From NCBI GenBank assembly GCA_028868825.1, contig JAGWTU010000023.1, forward strand, positions 1-64,000: a stretch of 64,000 nucleotides of DNA, read 5' to 3'. Each line of letters opens with the position of its first letter. Position 1 is the stretch's first letter. Source of the stretch: Burkholderiales bacterium. GTDB lineage: Bacteria; Pseudomonadota; Gammaproteobacteria; Burkholderiales; Burkholderiaceae_C. Below, piece after piece: positions 1-8,626 of the stretch. A program made the translations under genes and the position numbers. The notes beneath the pieces are model-generated. The model was not told the origin of the DNA. It worked only from the letters and a program-made list of their open reading frames with translations, and searched no databases.

Positions 1-739
1 CCCCGGCGGCGCTCGCCGCCCGGGCCACCGGCGCAGCCGCCGGCGTCCGGGCCGCCAGACCCAGGCCCAGTGCCAGGGCCGCCGCGGCCAGTCCCAGCGC
101 CACCAGCGCCAGCACCGCCAGGCGGCGCCCGCTCCACAGGCGCGGGCCGAGCACGGCAGCGCTTTGGCCGCGGCCGATGAGCACGCGGGTGCGCATCGAG
201 CCGATCTCGATCGCCGCCGTCAGCACGTAGACGCGGCAGGGCGGCACGCCAGCGGCGGCGAGCCGGGGGTCGACCACGACCTCGCGCAAAGGGCCGCCAC
301 CGGGCGGCTGCGCGAGCATCACGCCATGGCGCGCGCCCCAGCTCCCGACGCTCCTGGGCGCGATCGGGGCGATGAAGTCCTCGCTGAAGACCGGCACGAG
401 CTTGCCGCGGGGCGCGGTGCCGGCCGCCGCGCCCGCTGCCGCATCGGCAGCGGCCGGCGCGGCAGCGGGGTCGGGCACCCCGTCCGCCTGGCGACGGGCG
501 CGGGCGAGCGCACGTTCGCGCAGCGTGCCGCCGCCCTCATCGCCACCTGCGCCGCCTGCGCCGCCGGCCGCAGCGGCCGGTGTCGCCGCGGCGCCGGCGA
601 GGCCGGCGACACCGGCATACGGCAGACCGACATAGCCTACCGCATGCACCTGGTCGCGCGTGATGCGCCGGGCCAGCGGGTGGCTGTTGTGCCAGGCGAC
701 GACCCGCGACGCGACGGCTGAAAGGCGGAGTTCTTCCAT
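1..739 (-). CDS. conserved hypothetical membrane protein, C-terminally cut by window edge
   Basis: An open minus-strand frame starts at ATG 739 (MEELRLSAVASRVVAWHN) and stays open to base 1, so the 3' end lies outside the window. About 246 residues are visible. The N-terminal ~40 residues look like a folded conserved segment, followed by an Ala/Gly-rich linker. A second conserved stretch starts near FSEDFIAP. The visible end is a hydrophobic Ala/Leu-rich segment preceded by arginines (LWSGRRLAVLALVALALG), a likely membrane helix, suggesting a cytoplasmic N-terminus. I do not recognise a characterised family. It lies 133 bases downstream of, and in the same direction as, the DedA gene. Confidence 0.55.
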   Translation of the reverse strand, partial: MEELRLSAVASRVVAWHNSHPLARRITRDQVHAVGYVGLPYAGVAGLAGAAATPAAAAGGAGGAGGDEGGGTLRERALARARRQADGVPDPAAAPAAADAAAGAAAGTAPRGKLVPVFSEDFIAPIAPRSVGSWGARHGVMLAQPPGGGPLREVVVDPRLAAAGVPPCRVYVLTAAIEIGSMRTRVLIGRGQSAAVLGPRLWSGRRLAVLALVALGLAAAALALGLGLAARTPAAAPVARAASAAG

Positions 740-872
740 GATCTGGGGTCGATTGTGTCGCCCCGGGCAACGGGTCCATCGACGCATCAGCGGTGTCGCG
801 ACGCGCCTGTTCGCGGTCTCGCCCCGCCGGGCACGTCTGCGGTCGGGTCGCCGGCCTCGTCGCCGTCCGGGT

Positions 873-1421
873 TCAGCCGCGACCGCGGCGCCAGAGCCAG
901 ACCGCGGCCACCAGCAGCGCCAGGATGCCCATGCCCCAGGCCTCGGCGTCCTGGACGCGCCCCAGCAGGATCTCGGCGGCGGCGCCGAAGAACCAGCCGG
1001 CGGCGGTGACGAGCGCGGCCCAGATCAGCGCGCCGACGGCGTTGAACGCCGCGAAGCGCAGCGGCGACATCGACGACATGCCGATCAGCACCGGCCCGAC
1101 GATGCGCAGCCCGTAGGCGAAGCGCACGAGCACGACGACCAGGTCGCGCCAGCGTTCGATGAGGCGGTTCATGCGGTCGATCTGCAGCACCGCGTGCGGC
1201 CAGCGCGAGAGCACCGCCGCGCCGTGGCGGCGTCCGATCCAGAAGAAGATCTGGTCGCCGGCGAAACCGCACGCCGCGGCGATCGCGAACACGGCGCCGA
1301 CGTCGAGCTGGCCGCGCTGTGCCGCGTAGCCCGCCAGCAGCAGCAGCGTCTCGCCCTCGAGCAGGCAGCCCGCGGCGACGGCCCAATAGCCGTAGGTGTG
1401 GACGAGGGAGTCGAGTGTCAT
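873..1421 (-). CDS. DedA family (VTT/SNARE-associated) inner membrane protein
   Basis: A 182-residue protein with the DedA layout: a glutamate in the first hydrophobic segment (LLEGETLLLLAGY, about residues 21-33), a G..GDQIFFWIGRR stretch near 52-64, and the conserved F.YG.R..GPV..G motif near 101-115 (FAYGLRIVGPVLIG). DedA proteins are polytopic inner membrane proteins linked to membrane potential, envelope homeostasis and, in some members, undecaprenyl-phosphate or lipid flipping. The exact substrate here cannot be told. The length is close to the shorter members of the family. It is divergent from the DUF1345 gene, with 83 bases between. Confidence 0.85.
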   Translation of the reverse strand: MTLDSLVHTYGYWAVAAGCLLEGETLLLLAGYAAQRGQLDVGAVFAIAAACGFAGDQIFFWIGRRHGAAVLSRWPHAVLQIDRMNRLIERWRDLVVVLVRFAYGLRIVGPVLIGMSSMSPLRFAAFNAVGALIWAALVTAAGWFFGAAAEILLGRVQDAEAWGMGILALLVAAVWLWRRGRG

Positions 1422-1504
1422 GCGTGGCGAGCCGTGGGCGACCCAGAATAGCCCACGCGCCGCGCCGCGACACGAACCGGACGACGGGGCATGACAATGA
1501 GGGC

Positions 1505-2173
1505 ATGACCCGCCTCGCCCGCTATGCCCTCGTCCTGCGCGCCCGCCCGCGCCTGTGGTCGGCCGTGGCCATCGGCGTCGCCGCCTACCTGCTGCTGCCG
1601 CAGCTGCACAGCGTGCACGCCGGATCGCGCACGCTGCTGGCCTGGAACGCCTGCACGCTGAGTTACCTGGCGCTGGCGGCGCATATGGTGCTGAACTCGG
1701 ACACCCACGAGATGCGGCGCCGCGCCGTGCGCCAGAACGACGGCCGGCTGCTCGTGCTGACGATGGTCGTCGTCGCCTCGGTCGCGGTGCTGGTGGCGAT
1801 CGCCTCGCAACTGGCGACGCTGAAAGACCTGCCGGCGCCGTCGCGGCCGCAGCATGCGGCGCTGGCGGCGCTGACCGTCGTCACCTCGTGGCTGTTCACG
1901 CAATCGTCGTTCGCGCTCAACTACGCCCATGACTTCTACGTCGAGCGCAGCCACGGCCGGCCCGACCCGCTGACCTTCCCCGGCACGAACGACCCGAGCT
2001 ACGCCGATTTCCTATATTTCGCCTGCATCATCGGCACCTCGGGCCAGACGGCCGACATCTCGTTCAACGGCAGCGCGCTGCGCCCGGTCGGGCTCGTCCA
2101 TTCGGTGCTCGCCTTCTTCTTCAACACCACCGTGCTCGCGTTGACGATCAACATCGCCGCCGGGCTGTTCTGA
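1505..2173 (+). CDS. DUF1345 family integral membrane protein
   Basis: 222 residues with four to five hydrophobic segments, beginning MTRLARYALVLRARPRLW. The C-terminal half carries the family signature: FALNYAHDFY near residue 138, a segment ending DFLYFACIIG.SGQTADI, and a final helix ending at the C-terminus. DUF1345 proteins are polytopic and uncharacterised. The stop codon overlaps the ATG of the next gene (TGATG at 2171-2175), so the two are probably translationally coupled. Function unknown. Confidence 0.82.
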   Translation: MTRLARYALVLRARPRLWSAVAIGVAAYLLLPQLHSVHAGSRTLLAWNACTLSYLALAAHMVLNSDTHEMRRRAVRQNDGRLLVLTMVVVASVAVLVAIASQLATLKDLPAPSRPQHAALAALTVVTSWLFTQSSFALNYAHDFYVERSHGRPDPLTFPGTNDPSYADFLYFACIIGTSGQTADISFNGSALRPVGLVHSVLAFFFNTTVLALTINIAAGLF

Positions 2174-4089
2174 TGGCCGTCGCCCCGCCGCGCGTGCTCT
2201 CGCTCATCGCGCCGATGACGCAGCTCAACACGCCGTACCCGTCGACCGCCTACCTCACCGGCTTCCTGCGCAGCCGCGGCATCGATGCGCGCCAGGAGGA
2301 CCTGGCGCTGACGCTGGCGCTGGCGCTGCTGACGCCCGCGGCGCTGGCCGCCGTGCGCGATGCGGCCGGCGCGCTGCCAGCCGATCGCCAGACCGCGGCG
2401 ACCGCCTCGTTCCTGGAACAGTCGCCGCGCTACCTCGCCACCGTCGCGCCCACGGTGGCCTTCCTGCAGGGCCGCGACGCGACGCTGGCGCACCGCATCG
2501 CCGGACGCGGCTTCCTGCCCGAGGGGCCGCGCTTCGAGTCGCTCGAGCGCTATGTCGCCGACGACGGCGGCGACCCCATGGCCTGGGCCTTCGGCGCGCT
2601 CGGCGTGCAGGATCGCGCGCGCCACCTCGCCACGCTCTATCTCAACGACATCGCCGATGCGCTGCGCGACGCCGTCGATGCGCGTTTCGAATTCGTGCGC
2701 TACGGCGAGAGCCTGGCGCGCGCGCAGGCGAGCTACGACGCGTTGGCCGCGGCGCTGGCGGCGCCGACGAACCTCGTCGACGCGACGCTGCAGCGGCTGG
2801 CGCTGGAGGCCGTCGAGCGCCACCGGCCGACGCTGGTCCTCGTCTCGGTGCCGTTCCCGGGCGCGATGTACGGGGCGCTGCGCATCGCCCAGGCGCTCAA
2901 GTCGCGCCACCCCGGGATCGCGACGGCGCTGGGCGGCGGCTACGTCAACACCGAGCTGCGCGAACTCACCGAGCCGCGGCTGTTCGACCATTTCGACTAC
3001 GTCACGCTCGACGCCGGCGAACGCCCGCTGCTGGCGCTGCTCGACCATCTGGCCGGCCGCCGCGGCCGCGCCCGGCTCGTGCGCACCTACCTGCGCGAGG
3101 ACGGCGCGGTGCGCTATTGCCCTGGGGGCCCGCTCGCCGAGCCCGACGTCGCGTTCGAGGACATCGGCACCCCGACCTGGGACGGGCTGCCGCTGGACCG
3201 CTACCTCTCGCTGCTCGACCTGCTGAACCCGATGCACCGGCTGTGGAGCGACGGGCGCTGGAACAAGCTCACGGTGGCGCAGGGCTGCTACTGGAAGCAG
3301 TGCAGCTTCTGCGATGTCTCGCTCGACTACATCGGCCGCTACGAGACGGCGACGGCGGCGACGCTCGCCGACCGCATCGAGGCCATCGTCGCCGAGACCG
3401 GCCAGACGGGCTTCCATTTCGTCGACGAGGCGGCGCCGCCGAAGTCGCTGAAGGCGCTGGCCGCCGAACTGCAGCGGCGCGATCTGCAGATCAGCTGGTG
3501 GGGCAATATCCGCTTCGAGAAGACCTACACGCCCGAACTCTGCCGCGAGCTCGCCGACAGCGGCTGCATCGCGATCTCGGGCGGCCTCGAGGTGGCTTCG
3601 GACCGGCTGCTGGCGCTGATGAAGAAGGGCGTCTCGGTCGACCAGGTGGCGCGCGTCACCCACGGCTTTGCGCAGGCCGGCGTGCTCGTCCATGCCTACC
3701 TGATGTACGGCTTCCCGACGCAGACGGTGCAGGACACGGTCGACGCGCTCGAACTCGTGCGCCAGCTCTTCGGCGCCGGCTGCATCCAGTCGGGCTTCTG
3801 GCACCGCTTCGCCTGCACCGTGCATTCGCCGGTCGGTCTCGACCCCGCGGCCTATGGCGTCACGCTGCACGAGCTGCCGCGTGGCGGCTTCGCGCGCAAC
3901 GACATCGGCTTCGACGACCCGACCGGCGTCGACCACGACGCGCTCGGCGTCGGGCTGCGCAAGGCGATCTACAACTACATGCACGGCATCGGCCTGGCCG
4001 AGGACGTGCGCAGCTGGTTCGACTTCGGCGTGCCCAAGGCGCGGGTGCGGCGCGACCGCATCGAGCGGGCACTCGCTTCGAACGGCTAG
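2173..4089 (+). CDS. B12-binding-type radical SAM protein
   Basis: 638 residues. The N-terminal half (about 1-300) resembles a cobalamin-binding Rossmann region, with VLVSVPFPGAMYGALRIAQ then a glycine-rich LGGGYVNTELRE. The central radical SAM barrel carries the cluster-binding cysteines at about 372, 377 and 380. Their spacing is C-x4-C-x2-C rather than the usual C-x3-C-x2-C. Further conserved stretches are FHFVDEAAPP, SWWGNIRFEK and a late GFPTQT. Substrate unknown; the architecture is shared by methyltransferases and by tailoring enzymes. Translation is probably coupled to the DUF1345 gene, which overlaps its start codon by one base. Confidence 0.85.
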   Translation: MAVAPPRVLSLIAPMTQLNTPYPSTAYLTGFLRSRGIDARQEDLALTLALALLTPAALAAVRDAAGALPADRQTAATASFLEQSPRYLATVAPTVAFLQGRDATLAHRIAGRGFLPEGPRFESLERYVADDGGDPMAWAFGALGVQDRARHLATLYLNDIADALRDAVDARFEFVRYGESLARAQASYDALAAALAAPTNLVDATLQRLALEAVERHRPTLVLVSVPFPGAMYGALRIAQALKSRHPGIATALGGGYVNTELRELTEPRLFDHFDYVTLDAGERPLLALLDHLAGRRGRARLVRTYLREDGAVRYCPGGPLAEPDVAFEDIGTPTWDGLPLDRYLSLLDLLNPMHRLWSDGRWNKLTVAQGCYWKQCSFCDVSLDYIGRYETATAATLADRIEAIVAETGQTGFHFVDEAAPPKSLKALAAELQRRDLQISWWGNIRFEKTYTPELCRELADSGCIAISGGLEVASDRLLALMKKGVSVDQVARVTHGFAQAGVLVHAYLMYGFPTQTVQDTVDALELVRQLFGAGCIQSGFWHRFACTVHSPVGLDPAAYGVTLHELPRGGFARNDIGFDDPTGVDHDALGVGLRKAIYNYMHGIGLAEDVRSWFDFGVPKARVRRDRIERALASNG

Positions 4090-4202
4090 ACGGCCCCGCC
4101 CGAAGGCGGTCGCCTTGCCGGGGTTCGGGGGCAAAATCCGGGCCCCTCACGCGCCTTTGCCTGAACCCGAGGCGTGACACCCCGATGACAAGGAGCCACG
4201 GC

Positions 4203-5402
4203 ATGGACCTGGTGAACGAAATCCGCTCGTGGAATGCCGGTCGCGAACCCGAGCGGCTGCGCATGAAGTACCAGGCCATGCACGGCGATGCCTTCCGCTT
4301 CCTGCGCGGCACCGCCCATCTGTTCTACGGCCGCGTGCCGGCGGCGGGGATCTTCAAGTCGGCGCCGCTGGCCTGGGCCTGCGGCGACCTCCACCTCGAG
4401 AATTTCGGCAGCTACAAGGGCGACAACCGGCTCGCGTATTTCGACCTCAACGATTTCGACGAGGCCGCGCTGGCGCCCGCGACCTGGGACCTCGTGCGCA
4501 TGCTCACGAGCATCCGCATCGCCGCCGACACCTATGGCGCGACGGCCGCGCAGGCGCAGGCCTCGTGCAACGCCTACCTCGACGCCTACGCCGCGGCGCT
4601 CGTCGCCGGCAAGGCCTACTGGATCGAGCGCGAGACGGCCGAGGGCGTCGTGCGCACGCTGCTCGACGACGTGCGCCACCGCGAACGCTCGGCCTTCCTG
4701 AATCGGCGCACGACGCTCAAGGGGCGCAAGCGCAAACTCGTCGTCGACGGCCGCCATGCGCTGGCCGCGACGCCGGGGCAGCGCGCCGCGGTGACCGACT
4801 TCATCGACGCCTATGCCGCGACGCAGAACCACGGCCGCTTCTTCCGCGTCATCGACGTCGCGCGCCGCATCGCCGGCACCGGCAGCCTGGGGCTCGACCG
4901 CTACGTGATCCTCGTCGAGGGCAAGGGCTCGCCCGACGCGAACTACCTCATCGACCTCAAGGAGGCGGCGCCCTCGGCGCTGGCGCGCTGGACGGGCGTC
5001 AAGCAGCCGCGCTGGAAGACCGAGGCCGAGCGTGTCGTCACCGTGCAGCGGCGCATGCAGGCGGTGTCGATGGCCTTCCTGCGGCCGATGATGATGGGCG
5101 ACAAGTCCTACATCCTGCGCGGCCTGCAACCGACCGAGGACCGCATCGCGATCGACCACCCGGCCGTCGTCGCCGGCGAATTCGAGCGCGCCGTCGCGAC
5201 GATGGGCCGGCTCACCGCCTGGGCGCAGCTGCGCAGCGCCGGCCGCGGCGGCGCCGACAGCGCCGACGACCTCATCGAATGGGGCGGCAAGCGCAAGTGG
5301 AAGTCGCGGCTGCTCGAGGTCTCGGAGCATTGCGCCGAGGCATGCCGCGCCGATTCCAAGGCCTACGACACCGCCTACGACGCGGGCGCCTTCGATGTCT
5401 GA
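4203..5402 (+). CDS. DUF2252 family protein (kinase-like fold suspected)
   Basis: 399 residues, start ATG 4203 chosen because AAGGAG lies at 4190-4195, eight bases upstream (an in-frame ATG at 4185 lacks such a site). Characteristic DUF2252 stretches: RMKYQAMHGDAFRFLRG near 20, the GDLHLENFGSY motif near 63, FDLNDFDEA near 80, and DVARRIAGTGSLG near 217. GDxHxxNF and DxNDFD resemble the catalytic and metal-binding loops of aminoglycoside phosphotransferase-like kinases, an inference for this family. The last 8 bases overlap the start of the SulP gene, suggesting co-translation. Confidence 0.85.
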   Translation: MDLVNEIRSWNAGREPERLRMKYQAMHGDAFRFLRGTAHLFYGRVPAAGIFKSAPLAWACGDLHLENFGSYKGDNRLAYFDLNDFDEAALAPATWDLVRMLTSIRIAADTYGATAAQAQASCNAYLDAYAAALVAGKAYWIERETAEGVVRTLLDDVRHRERSAFLNRRTTLKGRKRKLVVDGRHALAATPGQRAAVTDFIDAYAATQNHGRFFRVIDVARRIAGTGSLGLDRYVILVEGKGSPDANYLIDLKEAAPSALARWTGVKQPRWKTEAERVVTVQRRMQAVSMAFLRPMMMGDKSYILRGLQPTEDRIAIDHPAVVAGEFERAVATMGRLTAWAQLRSAGRGGADSADDLIEWGGKRKWKSRLLEVSEHCAEACRADSKAYDTAYDAGAFDV

Positions 5403-7083
5403 GGCCGCGCCGGCCGCCGCCGTCGCCGCTGCGGCGCCGGAGCCGGCGAACCGCTGGCGCGACATCGGCGCCGGGCTGTGCGTCGCCGGTCTGCTGATCC
5501 CCGAGGCCGTCGCCTATGCCGGACTGGCCAAGCTGCCGCCTTCGCATGCGCTCACCGCAGCGCTGGTCGGGCTGGCGATCTACGCCGCGTTCGGCCGCAG
5601 CCGTTACGCGATCGTCTCGCCGACCTCGTCGACGGCGGCGCTGGCCGCCGCCGCGGTGCTGTCGATGCCGGGCATTGCCGGCGCCGCCGACCCGCTGGCC
5701 TATGCGCGCGCGATGCAGGCGCTGGTGCTCGTCACCGGCGCGATCCTGCTCGCGCTGTCGTGGGCGCGGCAGGGGCAGCTCTCGGCCTTCGTCTCGCGGC
5801 CGGTGCTGCGCGGCTTCGCCTTCGGCCTGGCGATCACGATCGTCATCAAGCAGCTGCCCGACGCGCTCGGCATCGAGCTGCCGAAGACGCTGGCCGGCGA
5901 CCCCGGCCATGTGCTGGCCTACGTCCTCGCCCAGGCGCCGCATTGGCAATGGCCGACGGTGGCGGTGACGCTGGCCGCCGGCGCGCTGATGGCGCTGCTG
6001 CGGCGCTGGCCGCAATGGCCGGCGTCGATGCTGGTGATGGTGGCGGCGATCGCCGCGGCGCAGATCTTCGGGCTCGAGTCGCTGGGCGTGCGCGCCGTCG
6101 GCACGATCCCGCTGCCGGCGCTGACGCTGGACCTGCCGCAGCTGGCGCTGGCCGACTGGTTCCGCGTCGCCGAGTTGGCGGTCGGCGTCGTCGTGCTCGT
6201 CTTCGCCGAATCCTGGGGCTGCATGCGCAACCTCGCGCTCACGCATGGCGACACGCTGGACGCCAATCGCGAACTCTGGGTGCTGGGTGCCTGCAACCTC
6301 GGCTCGGGGCTGCTGCAGGGCATGCCGGTGGGCGCCGGGTTCTCGGGCGGATCGGCGAACGCCGCCGCGGGCGCGCAGTCGCGCTGGGCCGGCGCCGCGG
6401 CGCTCGCCGTGATGGCGCTGGCGTTGGCCTTCGCGCTGCCCGAACTCGCGCTGCTGCCGCGGCCGGTGCTGGCGGTGGCGGTGATCAGCGCGCTGTGGCA
6501 TGCGCTGTCGCCGCGCCCGCTGATGGCGACCTGGCGCATGGGGCGCGACCGCACGCTGATCGTCGTCGCCGTCGCCGCGGTGCTGGTGCTGGGGGTGCTC
6601 GACGGCATGCTGACGGCGATCGCGCTCTCGCTCGTCGACGCGCTGCGCAAGTTCAGCCAGCCGCTGCTGCACGAGCTCGGCGAACTCGGCGCGACGCGCA
6701 ACTACGTCGACATCCAGGGCCACACCGATGTCCACGCGAAGCCGGGGCTGCTCGTGCTGCGGCCCGAGGAGCCGCTGTTCTTCGCCAGCGCCGAGCGCGT
6801 CGTCGCCGAAGTCGCGCAACGCGCCGCCGCGCGCGACGGCCTGCGCCGCATCGTGCTCAGCCTGGAGGAAAGCGCCGACCTCGACAGCACGGCCGTCGAA
6901 TGCCTGCTCGAACTCGACCACCGCCTGCAGGGCCGCGGCCAGCAGCTCGTGCTGGCGCGCACCAAGGACCCCGTGCGCGAACTGCTGGGACGGCTCGCGC
7001 CGCAGGGCATCGGCGCGGCCGACCGGTTGTACTGGAGCGTCGACGATGCGGTGCAGGGGGTGTCGCGGCGGGATTCGATCTAA
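5395..7083 (+). CDS. SulP family anion permease with C-terminal STAS domain
   Basis: 562 residues. An N-terminal SulP transporter domain (about residues 20-400) shows the family motif LLIPEAVAYAGLAKLPP at about 36-52 and many hydrophobic helices. A STAS domain follows from about 440 to 550 (LRPEEPLFFASAERV, then LSLEESADLDSTAVECL). SulP proteins carry sulfate, bicarbonate or dicarboxylates; the substrate is not readable from sequence. The unusual point is that it follows and overlaps the DUF2252 gene, so the two may act together. Confidence 0.9.
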   Translation: MSEAAPAAAVAAAAPEPANRWRDIGAGLCVAGLLIPEAVAYAGLAKLPPSHALTAALVGLAIYAAFGRSRYAIVSPTSSTAALAAAAVLSMPGIAGAADPLAYARAMQALVLVTGAILLALSWARQGQLSAFVSRPVLRGFAFGLAITIVIKQLPDALGIELPKTLAGDPGHVLAYVLAQAPHWQWPTVAVTLAAGALMALLRRWPQWPASMLVMVAAIAAAQIFGLESLGVRAVGTIPLPALTLDLPQLALADWFRVAELAVGVVVLVFAESWGCMRNLALTHGDTLDANRELWVLGACNLGSGLLQGMPVGAGFSGGSANAAAGAQSRWAGAAALAVMALALAFALPELALLPRPVLAVAVISALWHALSPRPLMATWRMGRDRTLIVVAVAAVLVLGVLDGMLTAIALSLVDALRKFSQPLLHELGELGATRNYVDIQGHTDVHAKPGLLVLRPEEPLFFASAERVVAEVAQRAAARDGLRRIVLSLEESADLDSTAVECLLELDHRLQGRGQQLVLARTKDPVRELLGRLAPQGIGAADRLYWSVDDAVQGVSRRDSI

Positions 7084-7173
7084 ACCTGCGTAGTCGGACG
7101 CATCACCCGCCAGTCGCGGCGCGATGCTCGAACGCAGCGCGCAACGGACCGACCGAATGCACCGAGCCGAAGC

Positions 7174-8562
7174 TCAACCCTCGACCGCCCTCACCTTCAC
7201 CGACCGCCCCTTGACCTTGCCCGCCGCGAGCCGCCGCAGCACCTGCGCCGCGATCCCGCGCTCGACCGCGACGTACGTCGAATAGTCGTTGACGCTGATC
7301 TTGCCGATCTGCGCCGCCGCGAAGCCCAGGTCCTTGGTCAGCGCGCCCAGGATGTCGCCGGCGCGGATCTTCTCCTTGCGCCCGCCGAGAATCTGCAGCG
7401 TCGCCATCGGCGGCCGCAGCGGCTCGCCGCCAGCCGGCGTCAACGACGCCAGCGACTGCCAGTCGGACGCGAAGCCCAGCGCCTGCTCGATCGCGCCGAC
7501 GCGGCCCATCTCGTCGAGGCTCGCCAGGCTGTAGGCGCAGCCGCTCTCGCCGGCGCGGCCGGTGCGGCCGATGCGGTGCTGGTGCGTCGCCGGGTCGGGG
7601 CTGATGTCGACGTTGATCACCGCTTCGAGGCGGTCGATGTCGAGGCCGCGCGCGGCGATGTCGGTGGCCACCAGCACGCTGGCGCTGCGATTCGCGAATC
7701 GGACCATGACCTGGTCGCGCTCGCGCTGCTCGAGGTCGCCGTGCAGTTCCAGCGCCGCATAGCCCTGCGCCTGCAGCACGGCGACGAGGTCGCGGCATTG
7801 CTGCTTGGTGTTGCAGAAGGCCAGCGTGCTGACCGGCCGGTGGTGGTCGAGCAGCAGCGAGACGGCGTGCAGCCGTTCGTCCTCGCGCACCTCGTAGAAG
7901 ACCTGGCGGATCTGCGCCGACGCGGGCGCGGCGTCGACCTTGACCATCTGCGGCTCGCGCATCAGCGTCGCCGCGAGCTTGGCGATGCCTTCCGGGTAGG
8001 TCGCCGAGAACAGCAGCGTCTGGCGCGCCTTCGGGCAGCGCTGCGCGACGGCGGCGATCTCGGCCTGAAAGCCCATCTCGAGCATGCGATCGGCCTCGTC
8101 GAGCACCAGCGTCGCGAGCGCACCGAGATCGAGGCTGCCGCGTTCGAGATGGTCGACGATGCGCCCGGGCGTGCCGACCACGACATGTGCGCCATGCTCG
8201 AGGCTGGCGAGCTGCGGCCGCATCGTCGCGCCGCCGCACAGCGTGAGGATCTTGATGTGGTCCTCGGCGCGCGCGAGCCGGCGCAATTCCTGCGTCACCT
8301 GGTCGGCGAGTTCGCGCGTCGGGCACAGCACCAGCGCCTGGACGGCGAAACGGCGCACATCGAGCTTGGACAGCAGCGCCAGCGCGAAGGCCGCCGTCTT
8401 GCCGCTGCCGGTGCGCGCCTGCGCGATGAGGTCGGCGCCGGCCAGCGCCGGCGGCAGCGCCGCGGCCTGGATCGGCGTCATCGCCGTGTAGCCCAGGCGC
8501 TGCAGGTTTTCCAGCACGGGCGGCGGCAGCGCCAGCGTGGCGAAGGAGTCGGAAGGAGTCAT
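7174..8562 (-). CDS. dbpA: ATP-dependent RNA helicase DbpA
   Basis: 462 residues with the DEAD-box motif set in order: an early F/Q-motif region (LQRLGYTAMTPIQ), Walker A ARTGSGKT near 48, PTRELA, TPGRIVDHLE, the DEAD box VLDEADRML near 152, SAT, ATDIAARGLDI and HRIGRTGR near 332. The C-terminal ~75 residues (ILGGRKEKIRAGDILGALT) are the DbpA RNA-binding domain, which recognises hairpin 92 of 23S rRNA during 50S subunit assembly. Same direction as the upstream lipoprotein gene, 64 bases away. It converges on the SulP gene with 90 bases between and no clear terminator. Confidence 0.93.
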   Translation of the reverse strand: MTPSDSFATLALPPPVLENLQRLGYTAMTPIQAAALPPALAGADLIAQARTGSGKTAAFALALLSKLDVRRFAVQALVLCPTRELADQVTQELRRLARAEDHIKILTLCGGATMRPQLASLEHGAHVVVGTPGRIVDHLERGSLDLGALATLVLDEADRMLEMGFQAEIAAVAQRCPKARQTLLFSATYPEGIAKLAATLMREPQMVKVDAAPASAQIRQVFYEVREDERLHAVSLLLDHHRPVSTLAFCNTKQQCRDLVAVLQAQGYAALELHGDLEQRERDQVMVRFANRSASVLVATDIAARGLDIDRLEAVINVDISPDPATHQHRIGRTGRAGESGCAYSLASLDEMGRVGAIEQALGFASDWQSLASLTPAGGEPLRPPMATLQILGGRKEKIRAGDILGALTKDLGFAAAQIGKISVNDYSTYVAVERGIAAQVLRRLAAGKVKGRSVKVRAVEG

Positions 8563-8575
8563 GGGCGATTATCGG

Positions 8576-8626
8576 CGGTGCGCCGCCGATGCCCGCCGCC
8601 GCCCGCCGCCACCCGCCACCCGCCAC
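8576..8626. repeat. low-complexity CCCGCCRCC-type tandem repeat
   Basis: The gap between the lipoprotein stop and the dbpA start is built mostly of imperfect repeats of CCCGCC(G/A)CC. It looks like simple-sequence expansion with no coding potential. Confidence 0.5.

Noticed and set aside
1999..4134. A 711-residue minus-strand open frame
   Set aside because: Antisense to the radical SAM gene; low-complexity Arg/Val/Glu-rich product without motifs.
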